Part shown: one piece after another, positions 30,903-43,140 of the stretch | Layout of the letters: every line of letters begins with the position of its first letter | Position numbering within the stretch: position 1 is the first letter of the stretch | Origin: Trichoplax sp. H2 | Lineage: Eukaryota; Placozoa; Uniplacotomia; Trichoplacea | Direction: 5' to 3' | Length of the DNA stretch: 64,000 nt | NCBI GenBank assembly: GCA_003344405.1 | Contig: NOWV01000064.1 | Span: forward strand, 62,001 to 126,000 | The notes under the pieces: model-generated | What the model saw: only the letters and a program-made list of their open reading frames with translations | Databases searched by the model: none | What the model was told of the DNA's origin: nothing | Translations under genes and position numbers: made by a program

Positions 30903-33900
30903 ATGGCTGATGAATACACAGTAGTAGCAGGTAAAAGCACTTTACAACTACGGCGAAAAGGGATAATTTTAAAATATTATGATAAAATTTAATACATATC
31001 AGTACAATGACAAAGCTTAGAATTTTTGAACAACAGACCAAAGAAGCCATATGATAGTTGATTTACATATTTTTACTTGTTACGAACGTTATTATTCTGT
31101 ACTATAAATTCTATTATATTAACTTGACAACGGCTGAATCAAGAACCGTTAGTATAGCACAGTATATATCCTTCATATAGATTAGGTAGTCAATTAATTC
31201 GTAAATTGCTACAGTATCATTGTAAAATTAAGCCAGGTATATCCTATACCGAGACCATATAAATTATTATAAGTATTCCCGCATATTCGAGCGCATACAT
31301 TTACACAAGATTCATTAAATTACAAGAAAAATAAGATTTCGATATAGCATATTAGTATTTCTTTTCGTAACCTGCATAACATAAAATCAATAGTTGATTC
31401 GCATATCTGCAAAGCTTTAATTAGAACTGTACAAAATAAAATTTAGCATTAACTGTACTGCTTACAAATTTGGTACTTCATATCATTCATGCGAATGATC
31501 AAGCGTTAATATTTCACTTATAGTACAGTAACGTTCACATATGCATATGTTAATGTTAGCTATTTTGATAACTAGCGATGAGCTGGCTACTTTGGAGGCC
31601 GTTAACTAAAATTTTATTGTCAGGCCTACAGGTTGTGGCCTCCTTTCAACTCACATATCTGGAAAATTTTAAAGTACTGCTTATAACAAAATGAACCTTT
31701 GTCGACGCAACAGCAGAATTCTTACTTGCATAATAAAAACGCTGATATCATGTTTAACTTTTTACTTAAAGTCCCAGACGTCAGCACTTCAAGCCATCGA
31801 TTGTAGACGATTGAGCAAGATGTAATAAACTTTGATTCTCTAACTTAAAAGTTCTTGACGACCACTTACCCTTCAAAAGCCAGTGAAGTCAACCCTTGGC
31901 AATAAATTTAGTCCCGTATGTTTCTGAAAGCTAAAGGAACATGAAATAAACTCCCAACATTACACTAATGTAGTAAATTTGTACTATGCCGCTTCTGAAA
32001 CTATAGAAAATCTGAAATCTTACGCATTCTATTGATATCAAATGCTAACAACTAAACGCAAGCACAAGTGCAGGCATAAACAGGAATTTTATAAATATAC
32101 TAAGTTTCAAACAGATGCTTACTATTACAATTAATATTGTTAAAGCTGGCTCTAAGTACCCGGGACTACTCGTATCTCACAGAATATATCTTCTATTTAA
32201 AGTAAAGCGAGATATTATTAACTAGTAAAGTATATCTGCACGAAAAAAAACGTAATTCTAATATTGACATAAAATATTAACATGGGAACTTGCGACTTAA
32301 AAACATTTATTTTTGGATGGTTACATTTTAATAGCGGTAATCAAGACTATCCAAATAGTTTTGATGCACTACTCTACCTCTACAGTCACTGTACGGTATC
32401 TTTTCAACCGTATTCATTTAGAAGTACTCCCTCAATTATTAATTATTGAAATATTGCATCTGGTAATAAATCAACGTCGATCAGTCAAGCGCCAATAAAC
32501 TGTGAAAGCAAGCAATCGCAATTTCCTCCATTGAAGGTACTAGAAATCAGACATAGAGAGTCTATAGTATCTAGCTTCTAACAGAATCTGAACCATAAGA
32601 TCTAGTACTGTAAGTTATATACAGTACTGAAGTAGTAGTTGCCGTAATTTAATGACAAGTAATTTATCTCCCACTATGCTTTACTATCACAAGTTTTACC
32701 GCAAATACGCATATTTAAAATAAAGTTAAAATTTGAGATCGAGCTGCCTTAATGTATATCCATTACATCTGTTCAAGATGGATTAAGTTTAAAAATTGTC
32801 TACGATATATGTTTGCGTGATAAATTGACAATATCGTAAATAAATAGATACCCTTTATTACGATAGCATAACTTGACGTATGCATATACTAAAGTGATAT
32901 CTCATCCGGTTATAATGCACAATAGCATTTGTAAAATATACCTGCAATGTCATGTAATGCTGCCTTCATCGGATTTTGTTTATCTGCAGTCACTATCCGT
33001 TGATCAAATGGCAAAACTTATTTTTGCTTTTCATAAGCTTGTAATTTATCATTTTAACTATAAATCCTGAAAACAGAGTTTCAGTGAAGCACAGTGCTAT
33101 AATATGAAAAATAAAAATGTCTTCTTTAGGGTTCAGGAATTAATATTTTTTAAAACCAAAAGGTTTTACTTAGCCACAGTATTACTAACTGTTTAACTAT
33201 TATACTAAAGGCAGGTTGTTCCTTAGAAATGATAACTTTCTATTCATGATATATTTTCAAAATTTGCACTAGATATACCGAAAACTGCAATGTTTTGCTG
33301 CTAATATACTTTTATTAATAAGATAATAATAAATATAATTTTTAGTATTAAGTAGCTTGATTACACCTAATGTCTCGTCAATTACAGTAAAGAATATCTT
33401 AATATTTAATATACATCTCTATGCTACCTGAATTTTTACTTTACGGGAGTAAAATTTTGGGGAGAACTACGAATGATAATATATTATACTGGTTATTAAT
33501 AGCTTTAAATAATTTTGCTCAATATGAGGGTATACGTGTCAGTTATCAATTTTTAATCACTAAGTACTTATAGCTAATAGTATTTTAAAATTAAAGTTAA
33601 CGAGACATTTGAAGTTAGTTATCTGGATTGATTAGCGAGTATGTTACTACATTAATAAGTACTATTAGTAGTGCTCCCAGGATCATGCTTACCTTGATAA
33701 CACTAAATATCGGTTGCAATTTCAAAAATATTGCAAAATTCATGCAAATGCTGCTGAGATATCCTTTTACTACATTAAATTTAACCTTCACACTTTAAAT
33801 ATACGAGCATTGTCAAATATAGACGCTTTACATATTCGAGGAAACTTAAAGTATAACATCTATTTCTAATTTATAGACCTCACATTAATTAAAATCCCTA

Positions 33901-35098
33901 AATTTTTTTATTTAATGCCAAAAACCCTCCTACACGTACATGTGTGACATAAAAATTTGGAACTTACTTATAGGGTGCGCTCTGGTATTTGCGATAGGTA
34001 GGTGTGGTCAGTTGTTAACAATCATAGAGCCAAATAGGTTTGATTTTACCTCTATGACAACAATACCGATTCACTCCAGAATTAGGATACAGTGTTTAAC
34101 ATACAGGAAGCTTTAGATGACCGAGATATTGTAGTAAAACTTAGAGCGGCAGCGCATGCTTCTGGCGAAGTATTTACAAAAGTATCAAAAGATTGTAATA
34201 AATAATGCGAGATTCCATTTCGTGCAACATACCTCTTGTGTTAAACTTTTTAGCAATTTTGTATTGATTTCCTAAATGTGTAATCTTGAAGGTATTCTTA
34301 ATTATTGTTGCCGCATTTAACACTATTATCGTAATATCGATACTATTACTATCTAAATATAGCACTTTGCCATTTTTATTTCCCATTGTACTAGAGCAGA
34401 AAGTATTTTTAAACATTTAATTTAATTTATTATATTAAATAATGATTGAGATATAAACAGCTTTTAATGCAAGCAAAATGCAAAACAGTAAGTTGACTGG
34501 TTCCTTAATATTTATTTATGATCTTTTATTTATCATTACTATTTTTTTACTATAATCGTTATTTATATGAATTTATTTTTACATTTTCCATAGCTTTCTA
34601 CGCCTCTTTTATCCGCTATTATGTGTTAAACAATTCTTTTTATCCGACGACTGATCAAGGGTAATATTGGAAATATATTCACAAAAAAATAATTATAAAT
34701 TACTCAACCTAATACATTTAAATAGAATTAAATATTTCTAACGTTAGATTTATAAAATGCAATGAGCATCGTAGAGAAAATAATAAGTTACCGTAAAAAT
34801 CCACCAAAACCGTTGCTAATATTCCAAATAAATAATCTAGCAATCGAAAATAAATCGGAATTACTTTATAATGAAATTCATAATAGCAAAGCAGATACGG
34901 TTAAGCTATATCCTTGTCATCGATACAAATACTAATCATTATTTTCTTAATTGTAAGTTGAAAAGTCTTACATAATACATGACTTTGAAAAGAGGTTAAA
35001 AAATAAAAATGCACCTAGTTATTTTAGGAACTGTTTCAGGCCCGGAAATTGTCCAACCAACAATAGATAATACCATCAATGAACAATATGCTTTGTGA
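30903..35098 (+). CDS. Probable 70-residue membrane microprotein, four exons
   Basis: Exons 30903-30930, 33974-33997, 34093-34194 and 35040-35098 join in phase (28, 24, 102 and 59 bases) to give 70 residues. The start is in a good context (AAAAATGG) and reads MADEYTVVAG. Next comes a short hydrophobic stretch (CALVFAIVF), then a charged, probably helical part (EALDDRDIVVKLRAAAHAS), then a tail ending INEQYAL. Donors are GTAAAA, GTAGGT and GTAATA; acceptors TTATAG, ATACAG and TTTCAG. I do not recognise the family. A small single-span protein is the simplest reading. The tiny second exon and the 3-kb first intron are the weak points. A 7-bp inverted GGAGGCC/GGCCTCC pair (31594-31643) lies in intron 1. 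Confidence 0.4.
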
Positions 35099-36956
35099 AT
35101 GGTATAACAATGAAGAAAAAAATAATAATAAATTATATTAAGAAGTTTTCAGTTTCAATACGTATGCATTCTTTTCTTTTTCATTTTAGTCACGATGATA
35201 ATTACTTATCAGAATTTAAGTCATGAATAGGTATAATTTTTTAATGTAATTTAATAAAAATAGAAGCATTCCTATTCGCTATAAAAAATATGATTATAAA
35301 CTCGAATCAATTGTATATGCAAATTTTGTTATGAGCAGAATCAAATCTGTGACCAGCTACTGAATATAGATATTTACAAAGAAATTTTCTTCCCATAATT
35401 TGATGAATATTTGGCATGAGCGCTAATTCATACCATAGCGCCAGTACACACAGTAAAATTAAAATTTGATAATGCTTATGATCTCCGTTACGTCAACTGC
35501 TTGGAGATTTCATTCAATTACAACTCGTCAAAAAATAAATCTTTTTCATTACTTTTACTTGAAATAACAAAGAAACAGTTATAAATTTTACTTCTAGATA
35601 GTAAATTAAGCATAAACTTGCAATAGTTTTATAATGGTAAGCGATTGTTAGGTCTTACACTTGAAGATCAACTTAAGACTTTTATCATTAATGTTACGGA
35701 TACCAAGATTGATTGACATGTAATATTTACAAGCAACTTCCTGTTCATTCCATTTCTTATATATCAAAAGTCATATGTTCGTTCCTGTTTTCTTATTAGA
35801 GTTGTTAATATTATTTTATTGATAAGATTATACAAGCATTTACAAGAATGTTTAATATTGTAATCTTAGGCACCTCGAAGTTGCTTATAGGAAACTCAGA
35901 ATGTAAGTTAATAAATAAGTCCAAAGCACATCCCATTTTCGTAATCAGTTTAGTTGTTTATCATAATGGCAAAAAAACAACTATATGAGCATAGTGTATA
36001 GTATTATCTCAAATTCTAAGAACATAACCATCCATTAGTCGATATACTAGCTTTATACCAGAATCTCAAATATAGTATAATTGTTTAAATGGTTTAAGTT
36101 AAAGTATGCCATAGTATTTCTTTATTTTTACTTTATACTTTATAAAATTATCGAAACTATTAAGCTTTCTGCATGTTTCTTGATGTTCATACATATTCTT
36201 TGGACATTGTATAGATCTTAGAAGCAAGAAATTAAATATCTGATTTAGTCATACTTATAAATATTCAGTATAGGTACTTCTGATTAATTACTTTACATCA
36301 GGTAAAGGTAATGACTGATTACATAAATCGTCGTTGTTTTTGTGTCGCATATTCCGGTAAAAGTGTCATTTAATGCAACTCGCAATCTTACATAACAGAA
36401 ATATCGGCAACAAACACTCTTAGATTGGCAAAGTACATCGATAATTTAATAATAAGATATCGTCACATTATGATAAAATACCTGAAAATGATGATATAAT
36501 GCTTTTAATATCCTCGATTCTACTAAAGTGTTTGGATTTTAGAATAATTTTGGTAACAAATAGGTCAGGTAATTGTAATCATTACATTAGAAGGGAAGCA
36601 TAATTTATATCAAAAATTCAATACTTCATTCCAAAACTAGAAATAATACTATTTTACTTAATGCGGTAACGTTTAATTTACTAAATAATGGGTAATATAA
36701 TGTATCAAGTATGTATAGCATTCTCTCACTAAACTTTAAATTAAATGATTAATCTATTGACTTTGAACAAATGATGCAACTTATTGCCTTCCTAAACATG
36801 CCAATCTAATGATTTGCCCTTCAAATATGGAACTGAAATAATGAAGCCGTATACGCGTATATTTTGGTAACATCGAATATATGACTATATATATAGATAC
36901 TGCAAAGGTGCTATACAGTAAAGCCTAATCATATCAAGCTGTAGTTATTAATACAG
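35099..36956. other. AT-rich interval, nothing recognised
   Basis: This lies between the microprotein stop and the first recognised exon of the next gene. Upstream exons of that gene may lie here, but none could be supported. No repeat cluster or RNA gene was seen. Confidence 0.5.
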
Positions 36957-38231
36957 AAGAAGAAAATGTTTCTGCCTATACACAATACAATCATCATTCA
37001 CAAATTATTTGACCCTCGTAGGAGTTAGCTTAGCGATATCAGAAATTCTTGATATTCTAAATGAGATATAGGAAATCATCATAAAGTTTCAATTTCGTAA
37101 GATATCTTGAAAGTAGTAGCGCTTTATAACGTTTATCTACGCCTTTAGTAGTTCACCTGTCAAAAATATGCAAGCTACACTAGATGCATCTAGTATACTG
37201 TTAAAGATTCCATAATTGGTTACTTATTTGCTTACTTGTGACTCAGCACGACAAAATCTGTAAATAGTAATGCAGTTTCTGGACCACTAGGACGTGCTTG
37301 AGTGAGAATACAAGGTAAAAGAAATTTCATTCAAATTGATGATAGAGTATCAGATTATATTTGCAGTCTTATTTCTATTATCAACCATCTACTATCATCC
37401 CAGACTGCTGCGGCGTGTCATATCTACTTCTGTATCTTTACTCTTTACAAGCGTTATTTCCCAAGGTAGAAATACTACGGACTTCTTTTCATATCACAAT
37501 GCTACAATTGTTGCAACAGCCATTCCTACGCATGCATTTTCATGTTACTTTACGACTGCTTGAATACTGGTCTATTTTATAAAGTTTAGATAGAACCCAA
37601 CCTACATACAGTAAGCAACTATGTTTAATTTACACACGTTTTCAGTATTTTTCGAATGGATGCCCAGCTAAGAAATACTGGAAACCATGAAAGTTCAATG
37701 GAAACTTTCATCTTGCTATTAAAATGGGCGTTTATACTGAGTTCCAATACACTACAAATTATTGGACGCGCAAATATTTCCGATATTCTGTCCTAAGTGT
37801 ACAAAGCGATTTACCATCCTTACTATGTAAATAAATATACTAGTAATTTGCCGAGCGTTTGGCTACTTGTATCGAAATTCCCGATGAACATATTTTTACG
37901 GTATTCGCACTTTACAAAGAACTTAGGTTTTTGATCAACGGCCGTTTTGGCATTCAGAAGTAACGGAGAAGAAATCTACATGCTACTCAATGCACATTTG
38001 CAATTGCGAACGATACAACAGCCTTTTGTAATATGGATAGATGATAATTTAGGTCAGAGCCTAGCTGTGGACGAATGCGATGTAGCAAGAGAACATACCG
38101 GTAATTGTAATGCATTTGATAGCTATTCTAGTACCTGGATAAATGGAAGTATGAGCAGGGCTAATACTATCTCTGCACGAACAAGTCACATCTTATCATC
38201 GGTAGCGCAAGCAAAATTAATTGAAAACTAA
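36957..38231 (+). CDS. Unidentified gene, 3' exons only
   Basis: Exons 36957-37017, 37072-37096, 37276-37314, 37367-37465 and 37958-38231 join in phase and give 165 residues ending in a stop at 38231. The start is not found. All junctions use GT-AG with matching phase. The last exon has balanced codon use and reads EEIYMLLNAH...PFVIWIDDNL, which loosely recalls the core of TLDc domains, where an acidic LWID-type strand follows a hydrophobic one. The upstream exons do not show the rest of that domain, so I do not assign it. The final part is Ser/Thr-rich. The gene is convergent with OAT, with 350 bp between stops. Confidence 0.45.
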
Positions 38232-38581
38232 GATTTATTTTCTTTAGCCAGCTATTTAGATTAACAATGCATTTTAATTAACTCCTGCCGATTAAGAAAT
38301 TTATAAAGAACTGCAAAATTCTTTGCAGCAATACGCGATCCACGTACATGTAATATTATTAAATTACCTAAAGAAGGAAAACGTGGTATTCCATAATACG
38401 CGTGTCTTTTAATACTAAATTGTGTGAAACAGTCATGAAATAAGTTCATTTCTGTGATATTCAAACGGCTTTGCAAATTATAATATAGAATATTGATATC
38501 TTATCTCTTATTTCATAAAATCATTTAATAGGATTAACATAATTTCAATTTAAGAGAGCCATGTTAGTACGCTGCACCGGT
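38232..38581. other. Short tail-to-tail interval
   Basis: 350 bp between the unidentified plus-strand gene and the OAT stop. AT-rich; overlapping 3' untranslated regions are likely. No GTACW copies and no other feature. Confidence 0.6.
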
Positions 38582-41500
38582 TTACGCGAAGGATTCTATA
38601 GTTTCACCAATAATGTCGATACATTCCTTTAGCTCTTTTTCCGTCATTACAAGAGGCGGTGCAAATCGAATTTTGTCACCATGTGTCGGCTTGGCTAGCA
38701 GACCGTTATCTCGCAAGCGTAAACAAATTTCCCAAGCATTAATATCTACCGAGATAATGATTATAATTATAAATGTCTTGCAAGACATTAACGATGAAAA
38801 TCGTGTATCCATAACTAGTGCGTAAGTATAAAAGTACAGCAACGTTTCCGTATGTACCTTGTTTATTGTTAATAACAATTGCTTGTAGCAGCCCCTTTCC
38901 TCTTACCAACGATATGATATCGGGATTTAATTTCCGTAATCCACTCTGTAACATTGAACCTAAATACTCGGCTCTCTCAGCTAATTTCTCTTCCTCGAGG
39001 ACCTGTAAGCAAAATTAATAAGCTTAACAATATTCTACAGCTAATAAAACTTTAAATGTTCAAAACAATCACCTAAATATCAGTACGATTGACTTAGTAT
39101 CTACACATAACGTACCTGCAAAGCGGTTATAGCTACAGCAGAAGCAAGAGGATTGCCTCCATACGTTGAGCCATGCTATTGTTAAAATGATAGTTAAATA
39201 ATAACATCTGAAAGATCATGTCTAAGGCATAGCAATATTATGAATCCTATCTCAGCCTAACTGAAAAATTTGCTAAGAATTAGCAAATACCTGTCCTGGT
39301 TTAATTGTTAGCATAATTTCATCATCACAAAGAACAGCAGAAATCTATGGATATAAATTGATAAAATGAATTCAAAGAAAACGGGGCTAATTGTATGCGG
39401 GCTTACATATGCATTTAAAAGTAAGTTATTTCACGTAATCGAATAGAAAGTGAGTAAATAATAATATAATCAACAGCTCCTTGTTAAATCTAACCGGATA
39501 GACACCACCAGATAATGCTTTACCAAGTGTCACTATATCAGGTCGGACATTTTCGTGATCACAGCATAGGCGTCTACGACCGAAATTCGCAGTTGAAATT
39601 AGTAACGGCTGATCGTATAAATGAAACTAAATATGGTTAAGACATCTATTGACAGAACACTATTATCGTGACCTGAACATTAAGAAGCAAACGTTAAATC
39701 TACATATTAGTAGGTGAAAGTGAGCTTACTCGTACTACTAGAATAACGTAAGAAAATATAGCAACTATACCAGATTACATAGCCTACACGGTATTTATCC
39801 ATCCGTTAGTAGCAGTACGAGCGAGTCAGTCATTTTTATAAGGTTTTATATAACAAAATATAGTCAAGACTTCATAAATATCTGAAAATCTATATAAAAA
39901 TACATTATTGTAATTTAATTCGGACAATTCGTACTACCTTCCAGTTCGACCTAGACCAGTCTGCACTTCGTCCGCAATGAAGAGTACCTGTTGTTAGAAA
40001 TCACAGTCGCTAAATTTTCAAGTACAGTAAGTATTATCAAATTACTAGTTTGCCAGTATTATCAGCTTCTGATTTAGTAATGCACATGAAAGTACGATAA
40101 TAGTATGAGCTAGAATATTGTTAATCCTGATACTCAATGTCTTACATTATGTTTATTACAAAGCTGACGAACACTGGAAATGTAACCTTCATCAGGCACA
40201 ACCACGCCGGCTTCTCCTTGTATAGGCTCTATCATAAAGCCCGCTACATTAGGATCTGATAAAGCCTTCTGTAAAAACAATCCACAAGAAGTTCATAAAT
40301 AACACTCCAACCAATCCAACTTCGAGTACTAGTGAAATTGATTCTACGATTTTCACGTCACTTGCTAAATCCAAAGTCAATTAAGATTGTTTAGATTTAT
40401 GTTTGTTAAAGGCAAGGGAAAATATTGTTGCCGTACTATCACTTCGGAGCTGAATCATTAATTTTCCTCAAACATATTCACTTACAACCAATTTATAACT
40501 TTTTAATGTACATTACAAGAACAGTACATATAACACATACACCTATTGAAGGTCCGATCTTTCTAAATTGATGTAGTGTGATATCGTGTTATATCAGGGT
40601 ATCTTTTCTATTAGGTAGTAGTTCTTTGCTGTACGGTATCGAGATTCAAATGCTATTTACATGTATTACTACATACGCTCAATCTCCATAGTGAATTATA
40701 ACAGAACAGATTCGTCCGCGCTCTGATGGCGACTACAATAAGCTGTAAAGTGCGCCTAAAGTCGACTGCGAATGTATGGCATGACATTCAATATCAATGA
40801 AAACAAGATATAAATGATATGACCAATGAATATACTGTACTAATAATAATAACAGTGAAAAACTTTTAAGTGCAGTCCCGTTTTGTAGGTGCTTAACTGC
40901 CTTGGTATAAGTGTACAACTATATTGTGCACAACAATTCATTAATACGTAGGTTAAATAATTACTGTATAACTAAATGTACATTGTACTTACATTATATA
41001 TCATAACTCAAAAATGTAAGCAAGAAAGGGGCTGGGTCGATGTCGGTAGAAAGACTCTTATAACATTAGAGTATATAACATGGACCGTGGCATATACAGT
41101 GTAGCACAACGAATGTAAAGTTTATACCAGCATGGAATAGTGTTGAATTGAAATATTCAGTAAATTAATTAGTAAATCCATAAATGCAATATTTCAGAAT
41201 ACTATAAAACTGTACCACTTACATCAACAGCTTGTAAGTCATTGTAGGGTATGATTTCGAAATTAGGCATGAAAGGCCCGAATCCACCTCGACTTTCTGG
41301 ATCGGTTGATGAAGAAATTGCTGACAGGCTTCGTCCCCAAAAGTTATTTTCTGCAAATATAATCTTAGCCTGATTTGCCGGGATGCCCTTCACGTCATAT
41401 CCCCACCGACGAGCCAGTTTGACAGCAGTTTCGCAAGCTTCAACGCCAGTATTCATTGGTAAGACTTTATCGTAGCCGAACAATGAAGTTATATAACGTT

Positions 41501-41864
41501 CATATGTTCCGAGCTTATCATTATAAAACGCCCGAGAGGTCAGGGATAATACTTCAGCTTGTTCCTTCAGAGCATTGACAATTTTAGGGTGGCAATGACC
41601 CTGATTAAGTGATGAATAACCACTTAAAAAATCGTAATACTTTTTATCTTCAACATCCCAAACGTATACCCCTTTACCACGTGCCAAGGCAACAGGAATG
41701 GGTGCATAGTTATGAGCACCGTAACGGTCTTCAGCCTCAAATACTTCTTCTGATGGTGATAGTCTCTCCACCTTTGAAGGCTTACACATCCGAACAGTAG
41801 AAGTTCCAACACAACGTCGGAATATGCCTTTCACTATTTGACTACTTACATATTTCGTAAACAT
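38582..41864 (-). CDS. OAT: Ornithine aminotransferase, mitochondrial
   Basis: Eight exons join in phase: 41223-41864, 40146-40268, 39938-39987, 39495-39573, 39291-39344, 39116-39175, 38858-39002 and 38582-38745. They give 438 residues, the usual length. The enzyme moves the delta-amino group of ornithine to 2-oxoglutarate, giving glutamate semialdehyde and glutamate, with pyridoxal phosphate as cofactor. Seen: an Arg/Lys-rich, acid-poor amino end typical of a mitochondrial presequence; class III aminotransferase features such as [24 protein letters not shown] and the cofactor lysine in GKALSGG; and a conserved end with [16 protein letters not shown] and RFAPPL. It shares a divergent upstream interval, rich in GTACW repeats, with BIN3. 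The exon 4 donor is GTTAGA, weaker than the others but supported by the alignment. Confidence 0.96.
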
Positions 41865-41962
41865 TTTCCTTCAATTAACAATTAACAATCAATGGAAGAA
41901 CTGATCAGACGTATATAGTCCACAGTTGAATTTATTGATTTGGTGGCGAGTAGTCAAATAAT

Positions 41963-42018
41963 GGTGTACAGTACAGTATACTGTAGCACGGTACAGTACT
42001 GTACACTGTACAGTACAG
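41963..42018. repeat. GTACW cluster next to the OAT start
   Basis: Short runs of GTACA/GTACT units starting about 100 bp upstream of the OAT ATG, with two unique breaks. Confidence 0.85.
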
Positions 42019-42362
42019 TTAACGGTACAATACCTTACATCCGGTGATTTAATCTGCTGCTGATTAGTTGAATCTTTCGAATAAAGAAGTATACAGCATT
42101 TCATTATCAAATAAATATTGAATGAACCCTTAAGGTAACTGTTCAATCTTTATGCTCTAACTCCTACTCGAACATGCATTATCAGTCACAGTCATAGCAA
42201 TCGAATATTATAATCAGTAGCCATTGCTCTAGCTTGGTAAGAATCAGCAGTGCGCTCTATACTGTACGTTCTACTACTAGAAATAAATAAGTTCTACTGT
42301 AGTTTGAGGGTTTTTTTTTTTTTTTTCTACTTTATGATCCAGGTCTTCTTTAGTCTATGACT

Positions 42363-42602
42363 ACAGCACAGTACAGTACTATTACAGTGTACAGTACATT
42401 GCATAAGAATGACCGGCGTGATGCAATCATGTACTGTAGGCTGAGTATACAGTACAGTACAGTACAGTACTGTACTGTACTGTACTGTAGTACTGTAGAA
42501 AGAATTTATTGGGAAAATTCTTTCTTTTTTCAGAACAGTACAGTACTGTACTGTACTGTGCAATGTACTGTACACTGTACAGTACAGTACTGTACTGTAT
42601 TC
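42363..42602. repeat. GTACW cluster between OAT and BIN3
   Basis: Three dense runs of alternating GTACA/GTACT units within 240 bp. An inner unique part, with AAGAATT...AATTCTTT arms around 42500-42525, forms a small inverted repeat in the middle of the cluster. Confidence 0.85.
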
Positions 42603-42764
42603 TGCTCTGGAATATAGCCATTTTGGGCCACCGTACTTACCTCACAGCAAGTAATTTACCTAAACTAAGTGCCGGCGGTTAGTACTAGTTAGCACCTTGG
42701 TTTAGTTGCGGAGGGGGAAATACTGTATTTTTGTTGATTTTCTGGCGATAAATGCCAGAAAATT

Positions 42765-42985
42765 ATCGTACAGTACTGTACACTAGTAATACGACTATAG
42801 TGCAACTGTAAACAAAATCAAGAATAAATAAAATAATTCTAACCTCAAAGACTGGGACTCGGAACGGACAGGACGTCGCCGAGGCTTACTGTAATCGCTG
42901 AAACGACTACTAAACTATACTGTATACTGTACTGTATACTGCAGTTTAGAGCACAGTACTGTACTGTATAGCACAGCCATACAGT
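42765..42985. repeat. Sparse GTACW copies upstream of BIN3
   Basis: Short runs at 42767-42783 and 42914-42985, including TACTGTATACTGTACTGTATACTG. They end about 160 bp before the BIN3 ATG. Confidence 0.75.
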
Positions 42986-43140
42986 AAGGTAACTTCTTTC
43001 ATTTAATCAAGACTTGCTCAATTTATGTCGACAGAAGACGAGAGAAATTTTCAGAAATTTCAGAGTCATCCAATCCTATCAACAAACGTGAATTGATATC
43101 GTTCCAAAGAGATATTATAGCGGACAAAAAGTGCTTTAGT

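Larger units (their letters stand above)
41865..43140. other. Divergent OAT/BIN3 promoter interval
   Basis: This separates the OAT ATG (-) from the BIN3 ATG (+). It contains GTACW clusters at 41963-42018, 42363-42602 and 42765-42985 and a 16-T run at 42311-42326. A frame open from about 42985 runs into BIN3 exon 1 and probably includes its 5' leader. Open frames rich in Tyr, Cys, Thr, Val, Gln and Ser are repeat translations. Confidence 0.6.

Noticed and set aside
37336-37563. 75-codon hydrophobic frame at 37336
   Set aside because: It overlaps exon 37367-37465 in another frame, which is supported by phase-matched splice sites on both sides.
43025-43095. ATG frame MSTEDERNFQKFQSH as the BIN3 start
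   Set aside because: It ends at a stop and has no donor of the right phase; the ATG at 43141 matches the BIN3 amino end and joins exon 2 in phase.
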